13,469 nucleotides of DNA from an uncultured bacterium (GCA_902803265.1 CADCPD010000148.1:1-13469); one strand, 5' to 3'. Numbered from the stretch's first letter, positions 1 to 7,225 are shown. Made by a program: numbers and translations. Notes: generated by a model from the sequence alone, not told the origin.

Positions 1-68
1 GCTCCTCTTAAGATAAATTCAACACTTGTTTCTATATTATTGCTTGGTTTTTCGATTCTTCTTAACAT
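1..68 (-). CDS. 5' end of an unidentified protein (runs off the left edge)
   Basis: An ATG at 68-66 opens a frame with no stop to the window edge. The visible residues begin MLRRIEKPSNNIETSVEFIL. A GGGA element about 8 nt upstream can serve as the ribosome binding site, and an in-frame TAA lies a few codons upstream, so this ATG is the only sensible start. Twenty-two codons are too few to recognise a family. The gene is divergent from the tRNA-Thr gene. It could still be a chance frame, since AT-rich DNA gives open stretches of this length fairly often. Confidence 0.5.
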   Translation of the reverse strand, partial: MLRRIEKPSNNIETSVEFILRG

Positions 69-229
69 AACACTTATCCCTTTTCTTTATTGGTTATCTT
101 GCTTACATGATATTTATCGACTTTTTTTCAAATATCTTTAGAGATTTGATTTACTTTGTTAATATTTCTTAATAAAGATGGACTAACAGCAAGGCGAGTT
201 AACGGAGCCGAAAATAGATAAAGTTAACA

Positions 230-343
<114 letters not shown>

Positions 344-366
344 TTGGGTTTGATTGGTCTTGTATT

Positions 367-708
367 ATGGATATTTTTGACAGATTAGCAAAATCTAAAT
401 TTAGAAGTAAATTTAAACTTGGAACAAAAGAGATAGCTTATATTAAAGATAAAGGAATTGATAAAATTCATTCTCATGCGTGTGATTTTATCAGAACAAG
501 AATTGCACCTGCTGACATTCCTAATGATGGGAAACAAACACCAATGAGAGGTCATCCTGTTTTTATTGCTCAACATGCAACAGCAACATGTTGCAGAGGT
601 TGTATTGAAAAGTGGCATAAAATTCCAAAGAAAATTGAGTTATCAGATAATCAGCAAAAATATCTGGTTTCAATAATTATGGAATGGATTAAACACCAGT
701 ATCCTTAA
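367..708 (+). CDS. DUF4186 family protein
   Basis: This 113-residue protein matches the DUF4186 family as I remember it, nearly full length. The hallmark is the segment at residues 50-87, with DGKQTPMRGHPVFIAQHATA followed by a CCxxC cluster (C75, C76, C79) and nearby His63, His70 and His84. A metal-binding role is plausible but unproven, and the family has no established function. The ATG at 367 is the first start in frame, but no SD precedes it. The gap to the tRNA-Thr 3' end is only 23 nt, so it is probably read from the tRNA promoter and its 5' end made by tRNA 3' processing. The stop (706-708) lies one base from the stop of convergent miaB, with no terminator between. Confidence 0.9.
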   Translation: MDIFDRLAKSKFRSKFKLGTKEIAYIKDKGIDKIHSHACDFIRTRIAPADIPNDGKQTPMRGHPVFIAQHATATCCRGCIEKWHKIPKKIELSDNQQKYLVSIIMEWIKHQYP

Positions 709-709
709 A

Positions 710-2020
710 CTATTTAATCATTTCTCCTTGAAGATACCAAGTTTTTGCACCTGTTATTTTAACTGTTAAAAATCTTCCTACAAGATTTTCTTCACAAGGT
801 ATGTGAACTATTTTATTATTTCTTGTTCTTCCTGTAATTACATTTTTCCCTTTGTGATTTTCAAAAGATTCTACAAGAACTTCAAGTTCTCTATCTATAA
901 ATTTTTGATTTGATTTTAAGCAGCATTCACGATTAACTTCATTTAATCTTGCCAGTCTGTCAAATTTTTCGCCTTCATCTATATACAAATCTGTCCATTT
1001 TGCGGCAACAGTACCTTTTCTTGGAGAATATGCAGCAGTATTTGAGTAATCTAGTTCAAATTCTCTCATAGCTGATAAAGTTTCTTCAAATTGTTCTTCA
1101 GTTTCTCCAGGAAAACCTGCGATGAAATCGCTAGTAATTGTTACATCAGGAACAAGAGTTCTGATTTTATTACAAATTTCACCATAAGTTTTTCTGTCAT
1201 ATCTTCTGTTCATTTTCTTTAATGTGTAGTCTGAACCTGATTGCATAGGAATATGGAAATATTCACAAACTTTATCACATTCATTTACGGTTTGAATTAA
1301 TTCATCAGTTATATCTGTTGGATATGAAGTAACAAATCTGATTCGAAATTGACCTTCTATCGCATTTAATTCTCTTAGAAGAATTGAAAGATTCATATTA
1401 TCCAAATCTTTACCGTAGCTATCAACATTTTGTCCTAAAAGAGTAATTTCTTTAAAACCGTCTTTCAAAGCATCTTTAACTTCTTTAACAATAGTATCCT
1501 TATCTCTTGAACGTTCACGACCTCTGGTATAAGGAACAATACAATATGTGCAGAAATTATTACAACCCTCTGTAATTGGAATCCAACAACCCGTTGATTT
1601 AACTCTTTTTATTTGATAATCTTTTTCTCCATATGGAGTTTCCGGAGTTGCGCAAATTCTTTCTCCATTATTTATTCTTTTTATTAAATCAGGTAATTCA
1701 TATATATTATGAGTTCCAATAACTAAATCTACGTAGGGTGCTCTTTTAAAGATTTCTTCTTTATCTTGTTGTGCAACACAGCCTGAAAATACAATTTTGA
1801 TATTTGGTCTTCTTTTTTTCCATTTGCCCCAAACGCCAATTGCACTGTAAGCTTTATCTTCACTTAATTTTCTTATTGAACAAGTATTTATGATTAACAA
1901 ATCAGCTTCTTTAGCGTTTTTTGTTTCTTCATAACCACAAAAATCCAACATCCCGAGCATTCTCTCAGTATCAGATTTGTTCATTTGGCAACCCATTGTT
2001 TCTACATAAACTTTTTTCAT
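710..2020 (-). CDS. miaB: tRNA-2-methylthio-N6-dimethylallyladenosine synthase MiaB
   Basis: MiaB is a radical-SAM methylthiotransferase that converts i6A37 to ms2i6A37 in tRNAs reading UNN codons, using two [4Fe-4S] clusters. Numbered from the ATG at 2020, the N-terminal UPF0004 domain has cluster cysteines C11, C47 and C81. The radical-SAM motif CNNFCTYC has C153, C157 and C160 and is followed by IVPYTRGRERSR, typical of MiaB rather than RimO or MtaB. A C-terminal TRAM domain is expected over the last 60 or so residues. A TTG two codons upstream could add two residues, but the ATG fits the family start (MKKVYVETMGC) better. No SD is present; a TATAAT lies 6 nt before the ATG, suggesting a leaderless mRNA. 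The isopentenyl transferase gene miaA is not in this window. Confidence 0.95.
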   Translation of the reverse strand: MKKVYVETMGCQMNKSDTERMLGMLDFCGYEETKNAKEADLLIINTCSIRKLSEDKAYSAIGVWGKWKKRRPNIKIVFSGCVAQQDKEEIFKRAPYVDLVIGTHNIYELPDLIKRINNGERICATPETPYGEKDYQIKRVKSTGCWIPITEGCNNFCTYCIVPYTRGRERSRDKDTIVKEVKDALKDGFKEITLLGQNVDSYGKDLDNMNLSILLRELNAIEGQFRIRFVTSYPTDITDELIQTVNECDKVCEYFHIPMQSGSDYTLKKMNRRYDRKTYGEICNKIRTLVPDVTITSDFIAGFPGETEEQFEETLSAMREFELDYSNTAAYSPRKGTVAAKWTDLYIDEGEKFDRLARLNEVNRECCLKSNQKFIDRELEVLVESFENHKGKNVITGRTRNNKIVHIPCEENLVGRFLTVKITGAKTWYLQGEMIK

Positions 2021-2026
2021 ACGCAA

Positions 2027-2032
2027 ATTATA
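2027..2032 (-). promoter_or_regulatory. -10 element of miaB (leaderless arrangement)
   Basis: On the minus strand a perfect TATAAT ends 6 nt before the miaB ATG (sequence TATAAT-TTGCGT-ATG), which would place transcription start at or next to the A of the ATG. No convincing -35 is seen; the expected position falls in the hairpin of the upstream terminator. Confidence 0.6.
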
Positions 2033-2036
2033 CTAC

Positions 2037-2063
2037 AAAAAAAAATGGGCATATAGCCCATTT
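2037..2063 (-). terminator. intrinsic terminator after the 2116-2601 gene
   Basis: A perfect 8-bp stem, AAATGGGC (2043-2050) with GCCCATTT (2056-2063), encloses a 5-nt ATATA loop. On the minus strand it runs into nine consecutive T (2045-2037). It ends transcripts of the small membrane protein gene, 52 nt past its stop, and its T-tract nearly touches the miaB -10 element. Confidence 0.9.
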
Positions 2064-2115
2064 AATTAAAGTTTTGGTTTGGTTTTTGGTTTAGTTTGGT
2101 TTTATTTAAATTCTA

Positions 2116-2601
2116 CTAAGCTTTTGCAAAAATTAAATTTTTTGCTTTCGCTAAAAAGTCTTTGCCTTTATTTACAATTTTTTCACCTGTAGGAGAAGCT
2201 GCCCATTCAGTAACTTTACCTTTAACGGCATTAACACCTTTTTCAATGTGGTGTCTGTGTCCGTATCCTAAAAGAACACCACCTGCTATAAGAATAGCTG
2301 TTGTTATAAAACGAGTTTTTAAATTACTTTTTTTAGATTCTTGTTCATCTTGTGTTGATGCTGTAGAAACTTGTGACGCATCATTTTTTGCCGGTTTTTT
2401 AATAAATACATCTTTAACAGTTCTGACAACTTTGCCAAAACCTTTTGCAGTATCTTCTACCGTAATATTAGGTACTGTTGCAACAAGTCCACCGCCATCA
2501 CAAGATGTTGAAGGAGGGGTGATTCTTGGAACTAATCCATTTTTGTCACATGCATAACCGGGAATGTTAGGTGTTGTTGTTCCAACAATTGATTGAACCA
2601 T
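2116..2601 (-). CDS. hypothetical protein with one membrane segment
   Basis: I do not recognise this 161-residue protein. The N-terminal 50 residues are rich in Thr, Pro and Gly and include two cysteines (C18, C34). Residues 70-95 are charged and Ser/Thr-rich, and a hydrophobic segment (about 98-114, FITTAILIAGGVLLGYG) looks membrane-spanning. The C-terminal 45 residues are lysine-rich and probably helical. There is no N-terminal signal peptide, so it may be a single-pass protein anchored in its C-terminal half. The ATG at 2601 has an AAAGG about 9 nt upstream. It is bracketed by its own terminator and that of the upstream hsp20-like gene, so it is probably transcribed alone. It looks lineage-restricted. 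Confidence 0.75.
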   Translation of the reverse strand: MVQSIVGTTTPNIPGYACDKNGLVPRITPPSTSCDGGGLVATVPNITVEDTAKGFGKVVRTVKDVFIKKPAKNDASQVSTASTQDEQESKKSNLKTRFITTAILIAGGVLLGYGHRHHIEKGVNAVKGKVTEWAASPTGEKIVNKGKDFLAKAKNLIFAKA

Positions 2602-2696
2602 AATATACTACCTTTCAAATACTACACACTTATATAAAAACAATCTTTTATAAATAATTGCCATGTTTAAAAACTGCGGTGTAACATGTTTTAACA

Positions 2697-2726
2697 AAAA
2701 AGAATAGATTTTACTCTATTCTTTTT
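2697..2726 (-). terminator. intrinsic terminator of the Hsp20-like gene
   Basis: A perfect 12-bp stem, AAAAAGAATAGA (2697-2708) with TCTATTCTTTTT (2715-2726), has a 6-nt loop and lies 8 nt past the stop codon. The minus strand continues with T after the stem, so this is the main direction. Confidence 0.85.
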
Positions 2727-2734
2727 ATAATTTA

Positions 2735-3289
2735 TTAATCATTAGGTGTTTCTTTTAGTGGAATTGTTATAACATATTTATTACGTTCTTTTTCCTTTTT
2801 TATATTTTTTGTATCAAGGTTTCCGCTCAAATAAAATGTTTGAGAAAATTCTATTATACTGTCTTCGTGTCTTTTTTCTTTTTCTATTGATGCAGAAACA
2901 GTTGCCATATTGTTCTTTAAATCAAAATTTACATTCTTTTCATTATTATCAAAAGCTCTTAAATCAACAATAATTTTATAATCATCGTCATCTCTTTCGA
3001 CAACAACCATTGATTTGTTTTTATTAAAATGAGGTACTCCCATTTCTCTCATCATTTTTCTATCCATTTTTTCCATATCTCTGGCATGGTGTTCCATCAT
3101 TCTGTCAAACTTTCTAAATTGATATGCAGGATCTGTTAGATGTTTAATAGTCATATCTGCAACAAAATAAAAAGCTAAAAAGGAACCTAATAAAGTTGCT
3201 CCCACTAATCCTAAATATTTCATCCATTGATTTTTCTTTGTTTCGTGTTCATGTTCACAATTACATGTTATTTTTTCTTCTTCTGTCAT
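2735..3289 (-). CDS. membrane-anchored Hsp20/alpha-crystallin-like protein
   Basis: Small heat-shock proteins hold unfolding proteins in a soluble state. Here an alpha-crystallin-like domain occupies about residues 95-178: the opening strands YKIIVDL, the middle NVNFDLKNNMATVSASIE and the closing strands NKYVITIPL follow the Hsp20 beta pattern. Unusually, a transmembrane helix (about 25-44) precedes it, so the domain is tethered to the membrane. Before the helix is a Cys/His cluster CNCEHEHE (9-16). After it, residues 64-83 hold seven methionines, with His67 and His68 among them. The protein has 184 residues. The ATG has a strong AAAGGAG at good spacing. A hairpin terminator ends the gene, which appears monocistronic. 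The fold call is by pattern only, since the family diverges strongly in sequence. Confidence 0.75.
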   Translation of the reverse strand: MTEEEKITCNCEHEHETKKNQWMKYLGLVGATLLGSFLAFYFVADMTIKHLTDPAYQFRKFDRMMEHHARDMEKMDRKMMREMGVPHFNKNKSMVVVERDDDDYKIIVDLRAFDNNEKNVNFDLKNNMATVSASIEKEKRHEDSIIEFSQTFYLSGNLDTKNIKKEKERNKYVITIPLKETPND

Positions 3290-3370
3290 AGCTTTCTCCT
3301 TTATTATTTACTATACTAATTAAATATAAATAAAAAAAAAATACAACTAATCTATTGTATAAATATAACT

Positions 3371-3399
3371 AAAAAGGACAAACATAGCTTGTCCTTTTT
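3371..3399 (-). terminator. intrinsic terminator of the HEGGH protein gene
   Basis: A perfect 11-bp stem, AAAAAGGACAA (3371-3381) with TTGTCCTTTTT (3389-3399), has a 7-nt loop about 30 nt past the stop. The T-run is inside the stem, and both strands look able to terminate. The minus-strand gene is the only one that needs it. Confidence 0.75.
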
Positions 3400-3429
3400 C
3401 TCTTTCTCTTAATTATATTTTACAAAGAA

Positions 3430-4992
3430 TTATTTAGCTTTTTTTGCCATATCTTCTTCTTTGTAATTAGACAATCTTGTATTCAAATAAGCAATTGTTT
3501 TCGGATAATATTGTTGTAAGTATTGGACTCTTGGAGCTAGAATTTCTTCTGTAGTATAAGAATCTCTTATAGCATTAGCTTCCGCAACTACTTCTCCTAA
3601 ACCGCCCCATTTGCCAGCGTAGTGATCTTTTATTTGGATAAAGTATCCTACATGGTCTCTTTGAGGATTAGGAAATGCTTTATTAAAAGCTTCTTTTTCT
3701 TCTGAATATATCTTTTGTACTTCTTTATCTCCAGATAAAGTTTTTATTTCCATAAAATCTCTTGATTTTCTAAAGTCTATAGCGTGTCCACCTTCATGTA
3801 AAACACTAAATAAATCGTCAATAGTATCTATTTGTTTTTTATCAGGGAACATACAGCAATCGTTTGTATCTTGAACACCTTTTAAGTTTTTAACAGTATC
3901 TGTTAATGCTAACAATTGTTCAGCAGGCATTTTCTTCATCAAGTTAATCATTGATTTTTTATCACCAGTGATTTTGAAACCGTCTTTTGTTTCTTTTAAA
4001 CTAGGTGCACCTGTTTTATCAAATACGATTGTAGTTTTTTCTTCTTTTCCTCTTTCTTGAATTGTTACTTGTTTTGGATCAAAAGTCATTTCCCAAACTT
4101 TATCTCCGTTTGAAGAAACAATTTTATTGTCACCAATTCTTTCCATAGTTTTGTTTAAGTTCATCAAAACTTTTCCGTCTTTATCGGTGATTTTATATTC
4201 AAGAAGTTTATTTCCTTTGTCGTCTTGTTCTAATTTGTATTCTGTTTTAGTACCATCTAAAGATTCCATGTTTTTGTGAATGCATTGCATGTTATCAAAG
4301 TTTTTGAAAACTTTTGTTTGGCTGATTACTTTTTCTGTTCCATTAGGATAAACATATTTTTGGTCATAAGCACCTGTTATTGCAGAGTGTGTCATGTATT
4401 CTTTTCTTACAATATTATTTTGTTTATCTCTAACAATTCTTACTTCATCTGTAACTAAAGGATAGCCTTCTTTATCGATTTCACTTCTTACCTTTGTGGT
4501 TGTATTATTTCTGAAATCTTCGGCTTTTGTAATCATATACATTTTGCCTTTTGATTCATAAATGTATGATTTTTCTTCACCTGTTTTGTTCATATTTTTA
4601 TCATAATATTCACTTCTTGAAGAATAATCTTTTAAATCAGCTTTTAAAATATAGCTTTCTTGAGGGGTATACATGTCTTTATCAAAAGTTAATGATTTAA
4701 TATTGCCTTTTCCAACTGTATTAATCATGTTTTCTTTTGCATCATTAATTCTTTGTTGAATTTCAGGTGAATATTGAGGCTTTCTAGGTTTTTTCTTACC
4801 TCCGCCTCTGTTTAATTTTGATAACATATCTAAACCTGGTGTATAAGACGCTGTTATAGGATTAGAAACAGCTGAACTTTTCTGGAATGTATCTTTTGCA
4901 AGACCCTCTATCATTTTTGGTTGAGGAACAACTTTATTGTTAATTGGAGCTGTTATTGCTTTTGATACTGAATTAATTGCGCTTATAGCCAT
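3430..4992 (-). CDS. putative zinc metalloprotease with HEGGH motif (lethal-factor-like C-terminus)
   Basis: The 520-residue protein has an HExxH zinc motif, LHEGGHAIDF, with ligands His399 and His403 and general base Glu400. Downstream, GLGEVVAEANAI (464-475) offers Glu467 or Glu471 as third ligand. HExGHAxDx followed by an ExxAEAxxx helix resembles the C-terminal catalytic domain of anthrax lethal factor and its relatives. Residues about 100-345 are beta-rich, with recurring motifs such as YYDKNMNKTGEE, YVYPNGTEK and YKITDKDGK, similar to the short strand-turn-strand units of YD/MORN-type repeats. Residues 61-72 are very basic. There is no signal peptide or transmembrane helix, so the route out of the cell, if any, is unknown. 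The start ATG has only a weak GAAGA upstream. The target is unknown and the catalytic call is inferred from motifs. Confidence 0.65.
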   Translation of the reverse strand: MAISAINSVSKAITAPINNKVVPQPKMIEGLAKDTFQKSSAVSNPITASYTPGLDMLSKLNRGGGKKKPRKPQYSPEIQQRINDAKENMINTVGKGNIKSLTFDKDMYTPQESYILKADLKDYSSRSEYYDKNMNKTGEEKSYIYESKGKMYMITKAEDFRNNTTTKVRSEIDKEGYPLVTDEVRIVRDKQNNIVRKEYMTHSAITGAYDQKYVYPNGTEKVISQTKVFKNFDNMQCIHKNMESLDGTKTEYKLEQDDKGNKLLEYKITDKDGKVLMNLNKTMERIGDNKIVSSNGDKVWEMTFDPKQVTIQERGKEEKTTIVFDKTGAPSLKETKDGFKITGDKKSMINLMKKMPAEQLLALTDTVKNLKGVQDTNDCCMFPDKKQIDTIDDLFSVLHEGGHAIDFRKSRDFMEIKTLSGDKEVQKIYSEEKEAFNKAFPNPQRDHVGYFIQIKDHYAGKWGGLGEVVAEANAIRDSYTTEEILAPRVQYLQQYYPKTIAYLNTRLSNYKEEDMAKKAK

Positions 4993-5136
4993 GCTTAGAT
5001 CTTCTTTCTTTGTTTACACTACCTACCTTTATGTAGAAACTCCTGAAAAAAAAATTTGCCAAAAATTTTTGGATTTTTTACAATTATTAATAAATTTTCC
5101 ATGTACAATTAATAAAAATACAGCACAGGGGTTATT

Positions 5137-5724
5137 ATGAATTTTGAAAAAAGTATTCCGTTTGATTTAGGTTTTAATAAATATATTCAAAGCTTTTCTT
5201 ATAATATTGATTATGTTTATTCTGAAATAAACAGGTTGGTAAACTTAAAAGTAAAAGCTCTGCAATTTCAAAATTTATATAAGGAAATTATCAATGAAAT
5301 TGATTTATATATTAATTTTTACATAGGTTGTTTGTTGTGGGCATGCTATATAAAACAATTTGAAAATAAAGAAATTTCGAATAATCCTGTATTAGGACAG
5401 GAAATTTCAGATGAAGAAGGTTTATATACTCTTAATTATCTAAGAAATTATCTTCCAAAATTTGAAAAGGATGTTAAATATTATCTGCACAAAGACATAA
5501 AATTGGACAGCAGATATTATGATTTAATAGATTTATATGAAAAGTTTTTAAAAATGAACAAGCATTTTACTCAAACTAAAACTTCATCAGATTTAGTTTT
5601 ACCATTTGAGCTTATAAATCCTGATTATGATAAAATATTAACTACAATTCAAGGCGTAGTTGAAACAGGTGATTTCTCTCCATTAAGAGAATATCTGGAT
5701 GTAATTTTAAACAGTGTAGTTTAG
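5137..5724 (+). CDS. hypothetical protein
   Basis: I do not recognise this 195-residue protein. It is rich in Tyr, Asn, Ile and Lys and predicted mostly helical. Residues about 55-75 (EIDLYINFYIGCLLWACYIK) are hydrophobic but interrupted by charge, so a membrane helix is doubtful. An AGGGG about 7 nt before the ATG supports the start. The gene is divergent from the HEGGH protein gene, with a 144-nt gap. Its stop is one base from the stop of convergent rimO, and no terminator separates them, so the two transcripts probably overlap. No clear -35/-10 pair was found upstream. Confidence 0.8.
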   Translation: MNFEKSIPFDLGFNKYIQSFSYNIDYVYSEINRLVNLKVKALQFQNLYKEIINEIDLYINFYIGCLLWACYIKQFENKEISNNPVLGQEISDEEGLYTLNYLRNYLPKFEKDVKYYLHKDIKLDSRYYDLIDLYEKFLKMNKHFTQTKTSSDLVLPFELINPDYDKILTTIQGVVETGDFSPLREYLDVILNSVV

Positions 5725-5725
5725 T

Positions 5726-7045
5726 TTATTCTTCGATTGTTCCGTATAAATCGTAGGCATCAGAGTTTGTGATTAAGACATTTTCTATATCACCCGGAAC
5801 AACTTGTTTTTTTGTATCAATGTATACAAGACCGTCAATTTCAGGTGCATCATGCTCACTTCTTGCAACAACAAGACCGTTGTCTGCAAAACTTTCTATT
5901 ATGCACGGTATTGTTTTTCCTATAAATTTCTTGTTGATTTCCATTGAAATTTTTTGTTGTAATTTCATTAATTTATCATGTCGTTGTTTTTTTACTTTTG
6001 CAGAAACCTGTTGTTTCATTCCATAAGAAATTGTATTTTTTTCTCTTGAATATTTGAATACTCCCATTTTGTCAAATTTCATCTTTTTAACAAAATTATA
6101 AAGATGTTCAAAATGTTCATCTGTTTCTGTAGGGTATCCGACAATAAAGGCTGTTCTTATGGTAACATTTGGAATTCTTGTTCTAATTTTATTAATTAAT
6201 TCTTCATAATCAAAAACAGGTCTTCTCATCGCATCAAGAATATCTTTATGAGAATGTTGAAGAGGTAAATCTACATATTTAACAACTTTATCAAGCCTTG
6301 CTATTGCATCAATAAGTTCATCACTCATATGCGAAGGATAAGCATACATTATTCTTATCCAGCTTAATTCTTCAATTTTATTTAATTCTTCCAAAAGTTC
6401 AACTAATTTAACTTTTCCGTACAAATCTATACCATAGCTTGTTGTATCTTGAGCAATTAAAACAATTTCAGTACAACCTTTTTTAGCAATATCTCTTGCT
6501 TCTGCAACAATATTTTCAAGTGGTCTTGATTGATAAGCGCCTCTTAAGTTTGGAATAATGCAATAACCGCAATGATAATTGCAGCCATCCGCAATTTTTA
6601 TATATGAACTTGCACCTACTGTAATTTGTTGCCTTTCTACATTTTCAGGATAAACATATTTAGGTTTTATATTGATGTCAGAAACAAATTTGTAATCTTT
6701 TTTATCAATATTTTCAATAACTTCAACAATTTTATTAAAATCAGATGTTCCGAGCATTGCAGAAATTTCAGGAATAGCCTGTTTTAATTCATCTTTATGC
6801 TTTTGAGGAAGACATCCTGTTACAATAACTTTTTTACCATCCTGTATCATTTGTAAAATAGACTGAACAGATTCGCGTTCGGCATCGTTAATAAATGAAC
6901 AAGTATTGATAATTACTATTTCTGCATCTTTATCTGTATCATCAAGAGTGATTTCATATCCTTTTTCAGCAAGCATACCAAGCATTAACTCTGAGTCAAC
7001 CAAATTTTTAGCACATCCATGATTTATTAAAGCAACTTTTTTCAT
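5726..7045 (-). CDS. rimO: ribosomal protein S12 methylthiotransferase RimO
   Basis: RimO is a radical-SAM methylthiotransferase that adds a methylthio group to the conserved Asp (Asp88 in E. coli) of ribosomal protein S12. The UPF0004 domain has cysteines C11 (INHGCAKNLVDSE, the RimO-type N-terminus), C49 (INTCSFI) and C78 (TGCLPQ). The radical-SAM motif CNYHCGYC (C155, C159, C162) is followed by IIPNLRGAYQSR, diagnostic for RimO. The last 60 or so residues fit a TRAM domain, with the sequence SEHDAPEIDG typical of the family. The length of 439 is normal. There is no SD; an extended -10 lies 6 nt before the ATG. It is a paralogue of miaB in the same window but separately transcribed. Confidence 0.96.
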   Translation of the reverse strand: MKKVALINHGCAKNLVDSELMLGMLAEKGYEITLDDTDKDAEIVIINTCSFINDAERESVQSILQMIQDGKKVIVTGCLPQKHKDELKQAIPEISAMLGTSDFNKIVEVIENIDKKDYKFVSDINIKPKYVYPENVERQQITVGASSYIKIADGCNYHCGYCIIPNLRGAYQSRPLENIVAEARDIAKKGCTEIVLIAQDTTSYGIDLYGKVKLVELLEELNKIEELSWIRIMYAYPSHMSDELIDAIARLDKVVKYVDLPLQHSHKDILDAMRRPVFDYEELINKIRTRIPNVTIRTAFIVGYPTETDEHFEHLYNFVKKMKFDKMGVFKYSREKNTISYGMKQQVSAKVKKQRHDKLMKLQQKISMEINKKFIGKTIPCIIESFADNGLVVARSEHDAPEIDGLVYIDTKKQVVPGDIENVLITNSDAYDLYGTIEE

Positions 7046-7051
7046 ACAACG

Positions 7052-7060
7052 ATTTTACCA
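7052..7060 (-). promoter_or_regulatory. extended -10 element of rimO (leaderless arrangement)
   Basis: On the minus strand TGG-TAAAAT ends 6 nt before the rimO ATG (TAAAAT-CGTTGT-ATG). The TGn upstream of the hexamer is the extended -10 signature. A TTGAGA lies 15 nt upstream, a short spacer. Transcription is expected to start at or next to the ATG. Confidence 0.6.
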
Positions 7061-7116
7061 CGAAAATTTAATTCTCAAATAAGACATTAGACCTATAAAA
7101 AATGAATAATAAAACA

Positions 7117-7145
7117 TTTACAAAAAAGAAAAGGCTCTGTATAAT
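7117..7145 (+). promoter_or_regulatory. promoter of tRNA-Arg
   Basis: TTTACA (7117-7122), a 17-nt spacer and a perfect TATAAT (7140-7145) form a near-consensus sigma-70-type promoter. Six bases (TAAACT) separate the -10 from the tRNA 5' end, so the predicted start is at the first tRNA nucleotide or within a base or two of it. Confidence 0.9.
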
Positions 7146-7151
7146 TAAACT

Positions 7152-7225
7152 GTGCCTGTAGCTCAGTTGGATAGAGTGTTGTCTTCCGAAGTCAAAGGTC
7201 GTGAGTTCGAATCTCATCAGGCACG
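7152..7225 (+). tRNA. tRNA-Arg(CCG)
   Basis: The acceptor is GTGCCTG (7152-7158) with CAGGCAC (7218-7224), and the discriminator is G at 7225. The D-arm is GCTC/GAGT, the anticodon loop TTCCGAA with anticodon CCG, and the T-arm GTGAG-TTCGAAT-CTCAT. Overall it aligns with E. coli tRNA-Arg(CCG) as recalled. The anticodon stem TTGTC/GTCAA has a U-U mismatch at positions 30-40, while the other pairs form. CCA is not encoded. It decodes CGG, expected to be a rare codon in an AT-rich genome. Confidence 0.95.

Noticed and set aside
385..618. Minus-strand open frame of 77 codons
   Set aside because: It lies fully inside the conserved DUF4186 gene on the other strand, and its composition (runs of Cys, Ser and Phe) is that of a shadow frame.
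2162..2557. Plus-strand open frame of 131 codons
   Set aside because: It is antisense to the 2116-2601 gene, which has an SD and a terminator. The frame has neither and reads as low-complexity shadow.
5077..5109. TTTACA and TACAAT as a promoter for the 5137 gene
   Set aside because: The spacer is 21 nt, too long for a normal sigma-70-type promoter, and no alternative pair was convincing.
4937..5140. Plus-strand open frame spanning the gap before the 5137 gene
   Set aside because: It starts inside the HEGGH gene in antisense, has no SD and reads as an AT-rich chance frame.
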